From NCBI RefSeq assembly GCF_025602895.1, contig NW_026516329.1, positions 60,582 to 124,581 of the forward strand: DNA of 64,000 nucleotides. Direction: 5' to 3'. The notes beneath the pieces are model-generated. The model searched no databases. It saw only the letters and a program-made list of their open reading frames with translations, and was not told where the DNA came from. This document shows positions 12,889 to 22,607 of this stretch, piece after piece. Position 1 is the stretch's first letter, and the number at the start of each line of letters is the position of its first letter. This DNA comes from Polychytrium aggregatum. Its lineage: Eukaryota; Chytridiomycota; Chytridiomycetes; Polychytriales. The translations under genes were made by a program, and so were the position numbers.

Positions 12889-13827
12889 CTATCCAGAAAG
12901 AAACGGGACAGTCACTTTCTGGCTTCTGAACCCCGCTGACTGACTTGTAGGCCCAGCGGGTAGGCCATGGCATTGCACTCCTGTCTTCGTTGGCAATCTC
13001 TTTGTTTTGGTTGGTTTCGGGAGCACAGTCTTGAATACACCCGGCCGATCTCCTGTGGCGATGATCGACTGGCATACCGAGATCATGTTCCTGGCTGCAT
13101 TGATGTCTCGACCCCACAGCGTATGGCAGCTTGCACAGCTCCGTACAAAGTGGGGTTTCTCGATATCAAGATGCTCGGGTGACTCAAGTCGCTTGAATTC
13201 CCGACAATGTGAGCACACCTGGGATGTGTTGAACTCGTTCACCGAGTACACATGGATCTTGGAGACGGATCGGTCTGGTGGGCGTCTCTGGTGATGGTGG
13301 AATTGCTCAAAGTACTTGGCGAACCTGAGTCTCCTGGGACTGGAAGCATATCCCTTCCCCTGTTTCCAGGATGCATTCCCAAAGGCAATCACCACTTCGG
13401 TCTCCTTTGGTGCCTGGTCGATGACTTGCTTGCACATCTCGTGGACGGTGCGCTGTCGCTTGCTGTGGAGATCGAGTCGCTTGAACCGCCGTCGCCGGGT
13501 CAGGCTGAAGTACAGCTGTTTCTCCAGCATGTCTCCAGTGAACACATGGCGAATGTATTGCAGGAAGGGAGCCAACCCGGGGATCTTGGGACTTGGTGTG
13601 GTGCTCATCCATTGCTGCAGACCAAGGATCTTGTGGGTGCTCTGGATCCACTTGGTCGCCTGGGTGGTGTCTTTCTCTTGCGGGGAGCCATCTGGCGAGA
13701 AAATAGCAGCGATGGCTGGTTCTGCCCTTGGGGAAGAAAAATTCTCTTCAAAACCAGCGCATTTTGGGCTGGCAGAGATACTGTGCAGTGGCGTCCTTGA
13801 TTCAGATCCAGAATCGCATCGCTCGCT
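12889..13827 (-). pseudogene. Fanzor (eukaryotic TnpB-like) nuclease, C-terminal part; N-terminus missing
   Basis: An open frame of about 313 codons matches the C-terminal half of Fanzor proteins, eukaryotic relatives of the RNA-guided nuclease TnpB. In order it shows a helical segment (FLQYIRHVF, then RFKRLDLHSKRQRT), the RuvC-II region VVIAFGNASWKQGKG, then VNEFNTSQVCSHC. A CASC pair completes the zinc ribbon, and GRDINAARN is the RuvC-III motif with its catalytic Asp. In Fanzors the RuvC-II Glu is reported to be relocated; VNEF carries a candidate. No RuvC-I Asp (DPG-like) is found: a stop lies just upstream, no ATG opens the frame, and the ITPA gene begins about 375 bp away. A 5'-truncated, probably dead copy is the simplest reading. 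Unrecognised upstream exons are the alternative. Confidence 0.75.
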
Positions 13828-14204
13828 CAATCAGTCGTGGGAAGACATCTTGTCAAGGTGAGTCTTGCCTGATAGCCAAACGATCATGTCATCTCGCTGA
13901 CACACAGCCACGCTTGACTAGGTTTCCAACCAGAGAGATTCAGACGGTGGTGATTCTTGTCCGCAATCGGAGTGGAGCTTCCAACAATGATACAATTGGT
14001 CATTCCTCCACACCAATTGCCCACCACCACCGTCAATCGGCTCAAGGTGATACCAAATGCCGTCAACAGACCATGGCCGGATTCCAACTTTGCTGCGTCA
14101 CATCCAACGTGACTTTCAGGTGACCGAGATGAGCAGCCGCGAGGGGCCGGAAAAAATTGATAGTGTGATCGGTTCGATCTCGCTTCCCGATCGTCCTCCG
14201 TACC
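13828..14204. other. Spacer between Fanzor-like fragment and ITPA gene
   Basis: It holds the ITPA promoter on the plus strand. I looked for a RuvC-I-bearing exon of the Fanzor gene on the minus strand and found none. Confidence 0.4.
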
Positions 14205-14759
14205 ATGTCCAAGCACATCACCTTCGTCACTGGCAACGCCAACAAGCTCAAGGAGGTCTCGGCCATCCTCAGCGGCTCCGGCAACATTGTGCTCTCCAAC
14301 CGAGCCCTCGATCTGGATGAGTTGCAGGGAACCACCGAGTTCATTGCCAAGGAAAAGTGCCGCCGTGCAGCCGCCATCATCCAAGGGCCCGTCATCACCG
14401 AGGACACATCGCTGTGCTTCAACGCCCTCAAGGGCTTGCCGGGCCCTTACATCAAGTGGTTCCTGGAAAGCCTCGGCCATGACGGGCTGAACAAGATGCT
14501 GATCGGCTTCGGAGACCGCTCGGCCTATGCCCTGTGCACCTTTGCCTACAGCGAGGGCCCTGGCGCCGAGCCGATTCTATTCGAGGGCCGGACCGACGGC
14601 ACGATCGTCCCGGCTCAGGGTCCGGCCAACTTTGGCTGGGATCCGATCTTCAAGCCCGACGGTTTCGACCAGACCTACGCCGAGATGGACAAGGACCTGA
14701 AGAACACCATCTCGCATCGGTTCAAGGCCCTGCAGAAGCTGAAGGGCCATTTCCAGTAG
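14205..14759 (+). CDS. HAM1: Inosine triphosphate pyrophosphatase (ITPA/HAM1)
   Basis: House-cleaning enzyme hydrolysing (d)ITP and (d)XTP to monophosphates, which keeps deaminated purines out of DNA and RNA. Uninterrupted frame of 184 residues, the normal family length. Signatures are the N-terminal substrate loop [12 protein letters not shown], the [22 protein letters not shown] block with the catalytic acidic residues, [13 protein letters not shown], and the C-terminal [11 protein letters not shown] with SHRFKAL. The start codon gives the canonical N-terminus of the family. It is one of the few intronless genes here and is transcribed away from the Fanzor remnant. Assignment is secure. Confidence 0.97.
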   Translation: MSKHITFVTGNANKLKEVSAILSGSGNIVLSNRALDLDELQGTTEFIAKEKCRRAAAIIQGPVITEDTSLCFNALKGLPGPYIKWFLESLGHDGLNKMLIGFGDRSAYALCTFAYSEGPGAEPILFEGRTDGTIVPAQGPANFGWDPIFKPDGFDQTYAEMDKDLKNTISHRFKALQKLKGHFQ

Positions 14760-14948
14760 CTCCCCCGGCGATACCCACCGCTCGTCAGGACCACCGGCCA
14801 ACAATAAACCACACAATGACCTGTACAAAAGCAGAGCCACCGGCCGTACAAGTTGTGGCTGCTCGACGGCGGTCGCTTTACTGCATTCCCGACATGGCAA
14901 AAGCTCGATGGCGATGTGCAGAAATCGGGAGCCAAAAAGATTCCGAGT

Positions 14949-15020
14949 TGCCTCCTGCGTGGATCGAACACGCGACCTTCTGCTTACGAGGCAGACGCAC
15001 TACCACTGTGCTAAGAAGGC
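14949..15020 (-). tRNA. tRNA-Thr (anticodon CGT), second copy
   Basis: Identical over all 72 nt to the gene at 2406-2477, in inverse orientation. Cloverleaf and anticodon loop CTCGTAA are intact. Confidence 0.93.
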
Positions 15021-15540
15021 TTGACGAAATTCCCTCAATGCCCTATATGACCGTAGTGATCCCATGGACCCACCTCCTTCCCACCATCGCTCAACCGCCG
15101 TTCGCATATCGACCACAGATCGGTCACATATCGACCATAGATCGGCCATAGATCGGTCAGTCATTGTTCATCCATTTGCCTATCATTCGCCCAAGCACAT
15201 CCCCAGGCCAAACAGTGCATATTCAGGTGGCTCGTTCGTGGCGTTGGCATGATCTATGGGAGGAGGGCACCACCTGGTGCATCCGTCGCGTCTTGACTTG
15301 CTCGAAAGTGCTGTATTTCATCATCAACAAAGACACGCGCTCACGGCCGGCGATCACACCCGAAGAAGTTAATCCAAGAAGAACAAAGCCGATCCGGGGG
15401 TGTGAAGATGTGCTCCACTCAGAGTCGAACTGGCGCTGGACGAACTCGGATGCAGACTGCCCTTGGCACCTCGAGTTCATGAGTTGTGGACATTATCCAG
15501 GCTGCACGGCGGGCTTTGCTGTCGAGCTGCCCAGGAACAG
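15021..15540. other. Intergenic with small ATCGGYC/GATCGACC repeats
   Basis: Near 15108-15160 there are several imperfect repeats of a CATAGATCGGTC-type unit. No coding exon is supported. It includes the probable 3' end of the penta-EF-hand gene. Confidence 0.4.
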
Positions 15541-17428
15541 TTACTTTCGGATGACAGCCGTCAGGAACTGCAATGGGAAGACAAAATCGAGTAAGATCGC
15601 TTGATGGATGTAGAAACGTAGTTCACACACAACCCACGAGCATGGCATCCACACGATCAGAGCCCTTCTTCGGCAGCATTGGAGCGGTGCCGCAGATCAT
15701 CAACCCTATCTCAGATACTTACTTGCTCATAGTCCAATGTAACTCGGTTGTCCTAATGTACAAACAAGTTGATCAGCCAGGACGAACGCCCACGACTCCA
15801 GCTGCAGTAACGACAGCAGGGACCCGGAGGAGACACCACCAACAATGCTGCCCTCATCCTGCATCGAGTACTCACGCTGGTGGGGTTCAGTTGCACGAAC
15901 GTTTCGGTGGCAGACTTGATCGACATGCACACCCGAATAAAGGAATCAAATGAAATATCGCTGCGGCCTGGAAAGGGAGCGACGTCAGTCCGGCCCCACT
16001 ACAACCGAAAGTGAGACAGAAAGGCATGCGACCTGGACGACATCGAGCTCGCAGAGTCTGAAAAGGCAGTCAAATCGCCGCACGATTGTGCTCCCCGTCG
16101 AGGGCCGTTGCGCTTTCATTCGAATCAATTCAAGACACGCCTTCGGTCACCACAGCTACCGCGTTGCGATCTGCTCGACAGGATCGCATACCTTTCTTGG
16201 AGAATCGCTGGATAAGCGTGCGGCAGGTGGCGTCGCTGATGCGGAATCCAAAAGCCGCCAGCGCTTGTGTCAACTCGCCAGAATCGATGTTGCCACTGCG
16301 ATCGGCATCGAACCGGTCAAAGATACCGCGCCAGTCGCTCAGATATTTCCAAAGACTCTGGAACTCGGTGGAGGTGATTCGGCCATCTTCGTCGGTATCG
16401 AACAGCTGAAGCATGGTGCCGACGGTCTCGGGGCTGAACGCCGTGTAGTCGCCTGTGCGTGAAGCGGCGAGAGGAAGCGACGATGCGGTGTGCATGGTCA
16501 GCGGGTCGATACGAAACCGGTAGGCCGCTCCTGCTTCAACACGCATATCTTGGCTGGCCGTTTAGGCGACCGATCTACCCACCATTAACAAGGGCCTGTT
16601 GGAGCTCTGCAGCATCGATTCGGCCGCTGTTGTCTCGATCGGCACCTGGACAGAGCAAGCGCGGTCAGCCAGGGGTACCAAAAATGACACTGTCGTCAGC
16701 AATCAAAAGTGCCGCCGCATGAGGCGGTCGATGGCTCACGTTGGAATAGCACATATGGATCGCTTGGCTGGCCTAAAGGGGACCACGAACCGATAGGTCA
16801 GAGTGAGCAAAAAACCCAGCAAATCAAGGCGAGGAAGGGGCGATTGCAGGCACTGCAGCATAACGGGCACATGGGAATGCCACGCAGCGCAAGTCCCGAG
16901 GAGAGATCCCTGTGTTGGACAGGCGAGAGGCGGCGACCGGGCTGTTTTCGCCAAACAGCTCTGCCTTGAGAGTGGACGGCGTCGGGGATGACCAGGCCTG
17001 AGCGACGAACCCAGACAGTCGCAGGCACTCTGCCGAAATGCTTGCCAGAAAACGCTACCTGGAGGCGGAAGAGTGGCGATCCTGGCCGGGGCGACGGGTT
17101 GGTAGCCGTCGGATTTTTGGCTAAGAGTGGGATGGACAGTCGGAGGGCTGTAGGGAGTCGGGCCGGGCTGGTACGGCGGTCGCTGAGTGCTATAGGGGCC
17201 CGAGCTTTGATATTGCTGGCCTTGATATTGCTGGCCCTGATATTGCTGGCCCTGATACTGCTGGCCTTGATATTGTTGGCCTTGATAGGGCTGGCCGTAA
17301 GTTGGCGGGGCCTGGGAGTAGCCGCCGGGCTGGTATGGTGGCTGCTGGCCCTGGGAGTAGCCGCCGGGTTGGTATGGCTGCTGGTAAGTGCCTCTCGGGG
17401 CGTATTGGTTGGGTGGTTGATAGGCCAT
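15541..17428 (-). CDS. Penta-EF-hand calcium-binding protein (peflin/ALG-2 type)
   Basis: Calcium sensor family whose members (PDCD6/ALG-2, peflin) bind Ca2+ and adaptor proteins in ER exit, membrane repair and ESCRT pathways. Six exons (17029-17428, 16583-16645, 16192-16452, 15876-15967, 15723-15752, 15541-15567) join in phase to 290 residues. The N-terminal ~125 residues are a Pro/Gln/Tyr/Gly-rich tail with six tandem QGQQY units, as in peflin. EF1 (DRDNSGRIDAAE), EF2 (DTDEDGRITSTE) and EF3 (DADRSGNIDSGE) keep good calcium ligands. Later hands are degenerate, as is normal for dimerisation hands. LWKYLSDW matches the linker helix of the family. The first EF-hand is split by the exon 1/2 junction, which confirmed the join. 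The last two exons are tiny (10 and 8 codons plus stop). Confidence 0.9.
17204..17293. repeat. 15-bp coding minisatellite (QGQQY units)
   Basis: Tandem 15-bp units reading CTGATATTGCTGGCC with small variants on the plus strand. They encode the repeated QGQQY of the penta-EF-hand protein on the minus strand, so copy-number change would alter tail length without a frameshift. Confidence 0.85.
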
Positions 17429-18360
17429 GTGGTTTGCAGCGATCGGGGGTTGGGGCGATGGCGGAGAAGAAGGTTGCGAGTGTGTGCCGAAGCGACAAGA
17501 GGCGGAAAGCGATAAATAGGCAAACCAGGCGGCGAGAAAGAAAGCCCTCGGACAGATGGCGGGACATCGCCTCTGCCGGGGATGCTCTCGCCTCGTGCGC
17601 TCTCGCTGTTGCCTCGCTGTTCTCGCGGGTGGTGCGGTGCGGCACCGCCATGGCCGAAACACTTCCCCGCACCAAGCCGTTCTTGGCAACGGCCTTGAAA
17701 ACCTTGCGGCCTGTGCGTGTCGAGTTCGAAACGATCCGCTGGCCGAGCACGGCCGTTGGGCCGCCTCGCAGTCACGGCTTCATGGCATCCGCAAGCAGCG
17801 GCATCGACCGAGGCACTGCTGGCCATAGACGGCGTTCCGCTCTGCAAGGCGACAAACTTGGCATGAACGCGGAGAGAGATTGGCAACCCGAGTCGTTCTG
17901 GGTGTCGAAGCCGCGGAACAAGATGTATGCCCCGCGCCCCGCACAGCGCCACCGCGCAAACCCGCAGCGAACGGAGCACGGTCTTGATCTCGCCAAGACC
18001 GATGATCGCACAGTTTGAGCATGAAAAGCGAAAGCTGTATTGGGTTTGAGAGTCAAGAGGTGCGCGTGTAGATAGGGCGGAGAGTTCTAGAGGTTTGGCT
18101 GCCAACAAACGGGCAGGAATCGATGTCGCTGCCGCAACGAGCGGAGAGAGAGAGAGAGAGATACGAAGGCAAATGAAGAAAACGTCGACCTCGGCCAAGG
18201 ACGAAGAGCGCAGCCGCGAGAGGCTAATGCACTGCATTGCAGAAAAGAGAAGAGGAGAGCTCGAAGCGCAGCTGCATCCACTCGCCGGATCTGCTGGGCA
18301 CAGTCTTCAGGTTTATTATTCTATGGTTGAGTAGGAGGGGATCGGCAGGGTGAGCGTTGT
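17429..18360. other. Intergenic, no supported gene
   Basis: GC-rich spacer upstream of the penta-EF-hand gene. Several overlapping frames are open by composition but carry no recognisable motif. A short (GA)n run lies near 18142-18162. Confidence 0.4.
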
Positions 18361-19238
18361 TCAGAACAGCATGGCGCAGACAGCGGCGACGACGGCGGCA
18401 GCGCCGGCCAGAGGGGCCGTCATGTGGCTATCGGAGGTGGAGGTAGTGGGAGAAGCGCTGCTGCTGGGCTTGGTGCTGCTGCTGGTGGTGGGCTGGCTGG
18501 GCAGAGTGAAGGCGGGGACCGAGGTGGTCGAAGCGGGGGCAACGGGAAGGTTGCTAACGGCACCGCAGAACGAAGTTTGCTGCTGCAGAGACGCCGAGGC
18601 GCCGGGATCGGTGCTGCAGAAGTTGCTGTAGCTGTTGTTTGCGAGCAGGAGCCACAAAAGCGCAGAGTGGAGGCGTGCAACCAAAGAGAGTCGTCGTTAG
18701 CAATGTGATCCATATGTGCCTTGAGGACAGCGCCGGATGTGGGTGCCTCGATCGATCACCACCGAGGGGCAGCGTCTCCCTGGTGCAGCAACGGTCGGAG
18801 ATCGCGAGATCGATGGCACAACCGAGGACCACAGGCGGCTTGACGAGTGCCGGTGCCTCATCCCAGTCTCAGTCCCCGGCCCCGTCCCGTCCGGTCCCAG
18901 TACCGGGTCCATCGACATGAAAATGGACAAGGCTGTTTGACAGCGAGGAAGGGCCCGGCTGATCAAGGCAACAGAATCGCCTGTTGGTCCAGATGGAGGA
19001 GGAAGCGGGGCGACCATGCTTACCAGAGGTTGACGGCAGTGAACTTGTCGCAGAGGCACTTGTAGTAGCTGGGCTGGTCGTTCTGGAGCAGGGTGCAGGC
19101 GGTAAAGGCGTCGTTGTTGCCAGCGCCGAGGGCGTTGGAGACGCAGAGGTTGAAGGTGGCCTGCAGGCCGTTGGGGCAGGACTGGGCCTGGACGAGGGCA
19201 GCCGAGGCGAGGACAACAGCAGCGGTCTTGAATTGCAT
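18361..19238 (-). CDS. Small secreted 8-cysteine protein with GPI-type C-terminus
   Basis: Two exons (19024-19238 and 18361-18631) joined inside a TGC codon give 161 residues. The N-terminus MQFKTAAVVLASAALVQAQ is a clear signal peptide with a likely cut after AQA or AQ. The mature part has eight cysteines (SC, LC, AC, KC, LC, LC, FC, FC), including a CLC pair. The count and layout recall CFEM-type fungal surface domains, but I would not assign that family by eye. A Ser/Thr/Pro-rich stalk follows, ending in a hydrophobic tail (GAAAVVAAVCAMLF) without basic residues, typical of a GPI-anchor signal. It is probably a cell-surface protein; no specific function is claimed. Confidence 0.75.
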
Positions 19239-19980
19239 GGCTATCGAGCGAGAAGGTGCGGTAGGATGGAGGAGATGGTCCAGGCAAGAAGCAAGCGTGG
19301 GTGCAAGACAGGTGGGGGGGAGCAGCAGGCAAGGGCTTTTATGCGGGCTTTCTTTCGGAGAAGGGCCCTTGGGAGCCAAATTTTCCAGCAGCGAAGAGCC
19401 TGCCAAACAGCAGAGGATGTGTTTGGGAACCGCGACGGAGTGCGCGTCGCAGAGCACCACAAATGCCGTTGCCGCGACACAGACACAGAGGCGGCAGCAA
19501 CAGTGGGCACTTCCCTGACAACAGAGTTTGTAGTGTCTCCCACAGGCGCGTCTGGGTTGCCTTTTTGGGCCGGTTTGTTTGCGGCTCCACAACAGTCACG
19601 CCAAACGTGGAGTGATAGCCACACACACACATCTCTGGCACTCACACACACACACCTGCAGCACACCCAGGACAGAAGGAAACACCCGCCGCCGAATCTG
19701 GAATTCCAACACACGTTCATCGCCCCGGAACATCATCGCCCATCAAGTCTTGCGGTGTCCGCATCGTCCACGGCCACTCCCATGGTGTCAGGAGCATTGC
19801 ATTCCATTCCATGCCCCACTCTACCGCCAGCACCCATGACACAGCCTCACACATTGCTCACCAACCCGCCCACAGCCTCCGTCCGGAAAGAACGCGCGGA
19901 TGCTGTGACGGCACGAATCAATGTATTATTGATCCAGATGGAGAAGAAGCTTACTATAAACATCACACACAGCTGCGAGT
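19239..19980. other. Intergenic with CA-rich stretches
   Basis: Between the GPI-type gene and the eS8 3' end. Several short (CA)n runs lie near 19620-19660. No exon is supported. Confidence 0.4.
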
Positions 19981-21685
19981 TTATTTCTTGGCCTGTTGTC
20001 GAAGAGCACAGCGCATGCGATGTGAAAGAGGGAGAGAAAGGTTACGAGAGAATCACCAGTTAGTGATCAGGGTACACGAGAGTAGGCAGACGAAAGTAGG
20101 CAGGCTGGAGGGGCCTCGGGTGCGTGCGAGCGACAGTCCTTACCTTGAGCTTACGGACGTAGAACTCGAGTTCCTTGCCCTCGAGGACGTATCCATCAGC
20201 ACGACCAGACTGGCCGGGTCGGGAGGAAATGCGAGCCAGAATGCGACCAGCAACGAACTGTTCGTCAAGAGCAGGGTCGACCTTGGCGAGGGCCTTGCGA
20301 GCCTCAACCTTGCGGGTAACGTGGTTGGAGCGGGTCTTGTTCACCTCCTCAGAGTCAGCGACACCCTGTACCAAGACAAGCATTCGCGTGTGACTGTTAG
20401 CACGACCAAACAGAGCCTCTGGACTGCCATGAGATGCAATAAGATGCAGTAAGATGCAATGAGATGCGTTACCTTCTTGGACTTGCGGCCGAGGGGGGTG
20501 GCGTAGTGGGCCTCGTACCACTGGCGGAAGGGAGTGGCATCGATCTCGACAATGGCACCCTTGACGAGGGTGTTGGTGCGGACAAGCTCGTTGTTGGAGG
20601 CGTTGTAGACGACGCGGATAACACGGACCTTGCGGGCGACCTGCTCAGAGCCCCAGACAAAGTTGCCTGCAATTCCAGCCGACGGCAGCAGTCAGTCATT
20701 TTGCATCCACTGATTCGTCTGATCATGCGCCGACTCACTCGATCACCGACGGATCGTAGAGCCTCAAGCTACAAAACACCAATGATACCCGCCACAGCCT
20801 CTTACCGGCTTCCAGGCGGAGAGCACGGAACTTGAGGTTGCCACCACGAACACGGACGGTGTGGATGCGCTTGGCACCAATCTTGGTGTTGGCAGCCTGG
20901 CGACCGAGCTCGAACTTTCTCTTCTTGCGGATCTGGGCACGCTTGGCACCGGTGGCCGAGCGCTTGTGGCGACTGTCTCTGCTGATACCTGTGGAGGAGC
21001 GTTGGTTGCCAGATTAGCACACGCCGATTATGCACCGCAAGACGGGACACACTCCAGTCCATCCATCCATCTGTGTGTCTGTCCCAATTGGTAAGCTGCT
21101 ATGGGCTGATCTGAAACACTGGCATCGGTCGATCCAAGTGACCTGCTATCCATGTGCAAATGTGCCCCGGACACAGGCTGGCGGTCAAAGCATCCCCGAC
21201 AAGTGGATCCGAGCGACAATAGAGCGAAGTTGGCAGAGCGCAGTATCTGTGGCTTCCGGATCATTGCAACGATCAGTTCCACAGATGGCTTGATGTGTGC
21301 ATCGTGTGCGGCGAATGCTCGATGCCGCGGGTCGTCCATATCGGTGCGGCTGATGGTGCGCGGAGCTACTGTAGCAGCGGCTCGGTTGGGCTCCTCTGGC
21401 TGCCACACATATCCTGTGTTCTGCCTCTATCCAGTGCATTGATGCGTGTGCGTCTTGTGGGGTTCTGTCGGGAGGCAGACAGTTGCCATTTGGTTCTTGT
21501 TCCGTGGCCGTTCGACGACTGTCCAGATAACCCGGCTCGACAGCCAGACATGGATGCAGATCGATGGATGGACGGATGGATGGACGGATGGATAGATGGA
21601 TGGATGGATGGATGGATGGATGGATGGATGGATGGATGGATGGATGGATGGATGGATGCTCTGGCATGATGGAGTAGTTACCCAT
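19981..21685 (-). CDS. RPS8: 40S ribosomal protein eS8
   Basis: Structural protein of the small ribosomal subunit. Five exons: 21682-21685 (just ATGG), 20806-20988, 20473-20666, 20144-20365 and 19981-19992 (last three codons plus stop). They total 204 residues, the normal size. The start codon is separated from the rest by a roughly 690-bp intron. Joining ATGG to GTATCAGC yields the universal [12 protein letters not shown]-terminus. Other diagnostic stretches are [44 protein letters not shown] and [14 protein letters not shown]. The four-nucleotide first exon and long first intron fit the pattern of highly expressed ribosomal protein genes, where first introns often carry regulatory sequence. 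Confidence 0.93.
21563..21658. repeat. TGGA tetranucleotide microsatellite in eS8 intron 1
   Basis: More than 20 near-perfect TGGA (GGAT) units, with three variant units (GACGGATGG, GATAGATGG) at the left end. It lies within the first intron of the eS8 gene, close to its donor site. Confidence 0.95.
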
Positions 21686-22607
21686 GGCTGATGTCTCCTA
21701 ACCGAATTGATGGGGCAAACGGCAGTAGGATATGATGGAAAGAGGGAGTATCAAAATTCCCTGTCCCGCTCGGTTTTCCGTTTCGGTCGTGGCGGGCGCG
21801 AAACGAGGGCTGGCGCTAGGGCAGCGCAGGGTTTCACCGTGGCGCAGCAACACATGATGCAGCCCTTGCCCCAGCCCTTGCTGGGTTGCTGCGATTGGCC
21901 AGTCCGTGGCTGGCCGCGAATAGCCAGACCCACGCGCAGTCGCATCGGATGGCTGTCGTCCTCCCACCACCATCACTCCATCGCTCCATCACCACCACCA
22001 CCATCACTTCCAAAAGCATGATTTTATCAGGGCCACCATTCCCGAAGCCACCTCACTCTGTCGAACACGAGGCGCAGAGGAGATCACCGTTTTGCACAGA
22101 TCACACACGATCAGTCGCAACGTCGTGATGCAAATCGGCCGAGATAGGAGCATTGATTGATTGAAACGGATACTATAATTTCACAATGAATTTCACAAAT
22201 CAAGTCAGACAGAAGACGGTGGGTTGTTGTGGCGATTTACACATTTGGCTCCACAGAAAGATACTGAGGAGGGGTCAGAGTTGAAGCTGAAAAAAAACAA
22301 ACAGCAAGAACGAATAAACAAAAGCCGGGAGGAAAGGGGCGGTTGTTGTTGCTGGGAGCCCAGCGTCTAAACTTCAGTTTGCTACAGCCTTGCAGGAGCA
22401 GAGATGGTGGTGGGGGCAGTGGTGGGCGAGAAGGGGACAGATGGCTCGGAGAGGCCTGAAGGCGTGTCCTGTACGTCGTTGGTTGGAACAATAAAGCAGA
22501 GGAATCTCTGAAGAACGAGGATGTCGAGGGAAAAGGGAGGGCTTTGTATAGAGGGCCGCTGGTCGGGTTAGCGAGGATCGAGGTGAGGAGAGTCGCTCAA
22601 AGACAGC
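21686..22607. other. Intergenic between eS8 start and tyrosinase 3' end
   Basis: Contains a CACCAT/CCACCA-rich stretch near 21965-22010 and AT-richer sequence near 22140-22330, likely 3' untranslated sequence of the tyrosinase gene. No exon is supported. Confidence 0.4.

Noticed and set aside
13884-14480. RuvC-I exon of the Fanzor gene on the minus strand opposite ITPA
   Set aside because: The translation has no DPG-like motif or flanking strand pattern and is mostly the antisense of the ITPA coding sequence.
16798-18237. Minus-strand frame of 479 codons
   Set aside because: Frame-shadow of the penta-EF-hand first exon, whose true frame gives the Pro/Gln tail, EF-hands and correct splice phase.
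18361-19238. Assignment of the small surface protein to the CFEM family
   Set aside because: Eight cysteines and a CLC pair are suggestive, but spacing was not checked against the profile. Left as a cysteine-rich GPI-type protein.
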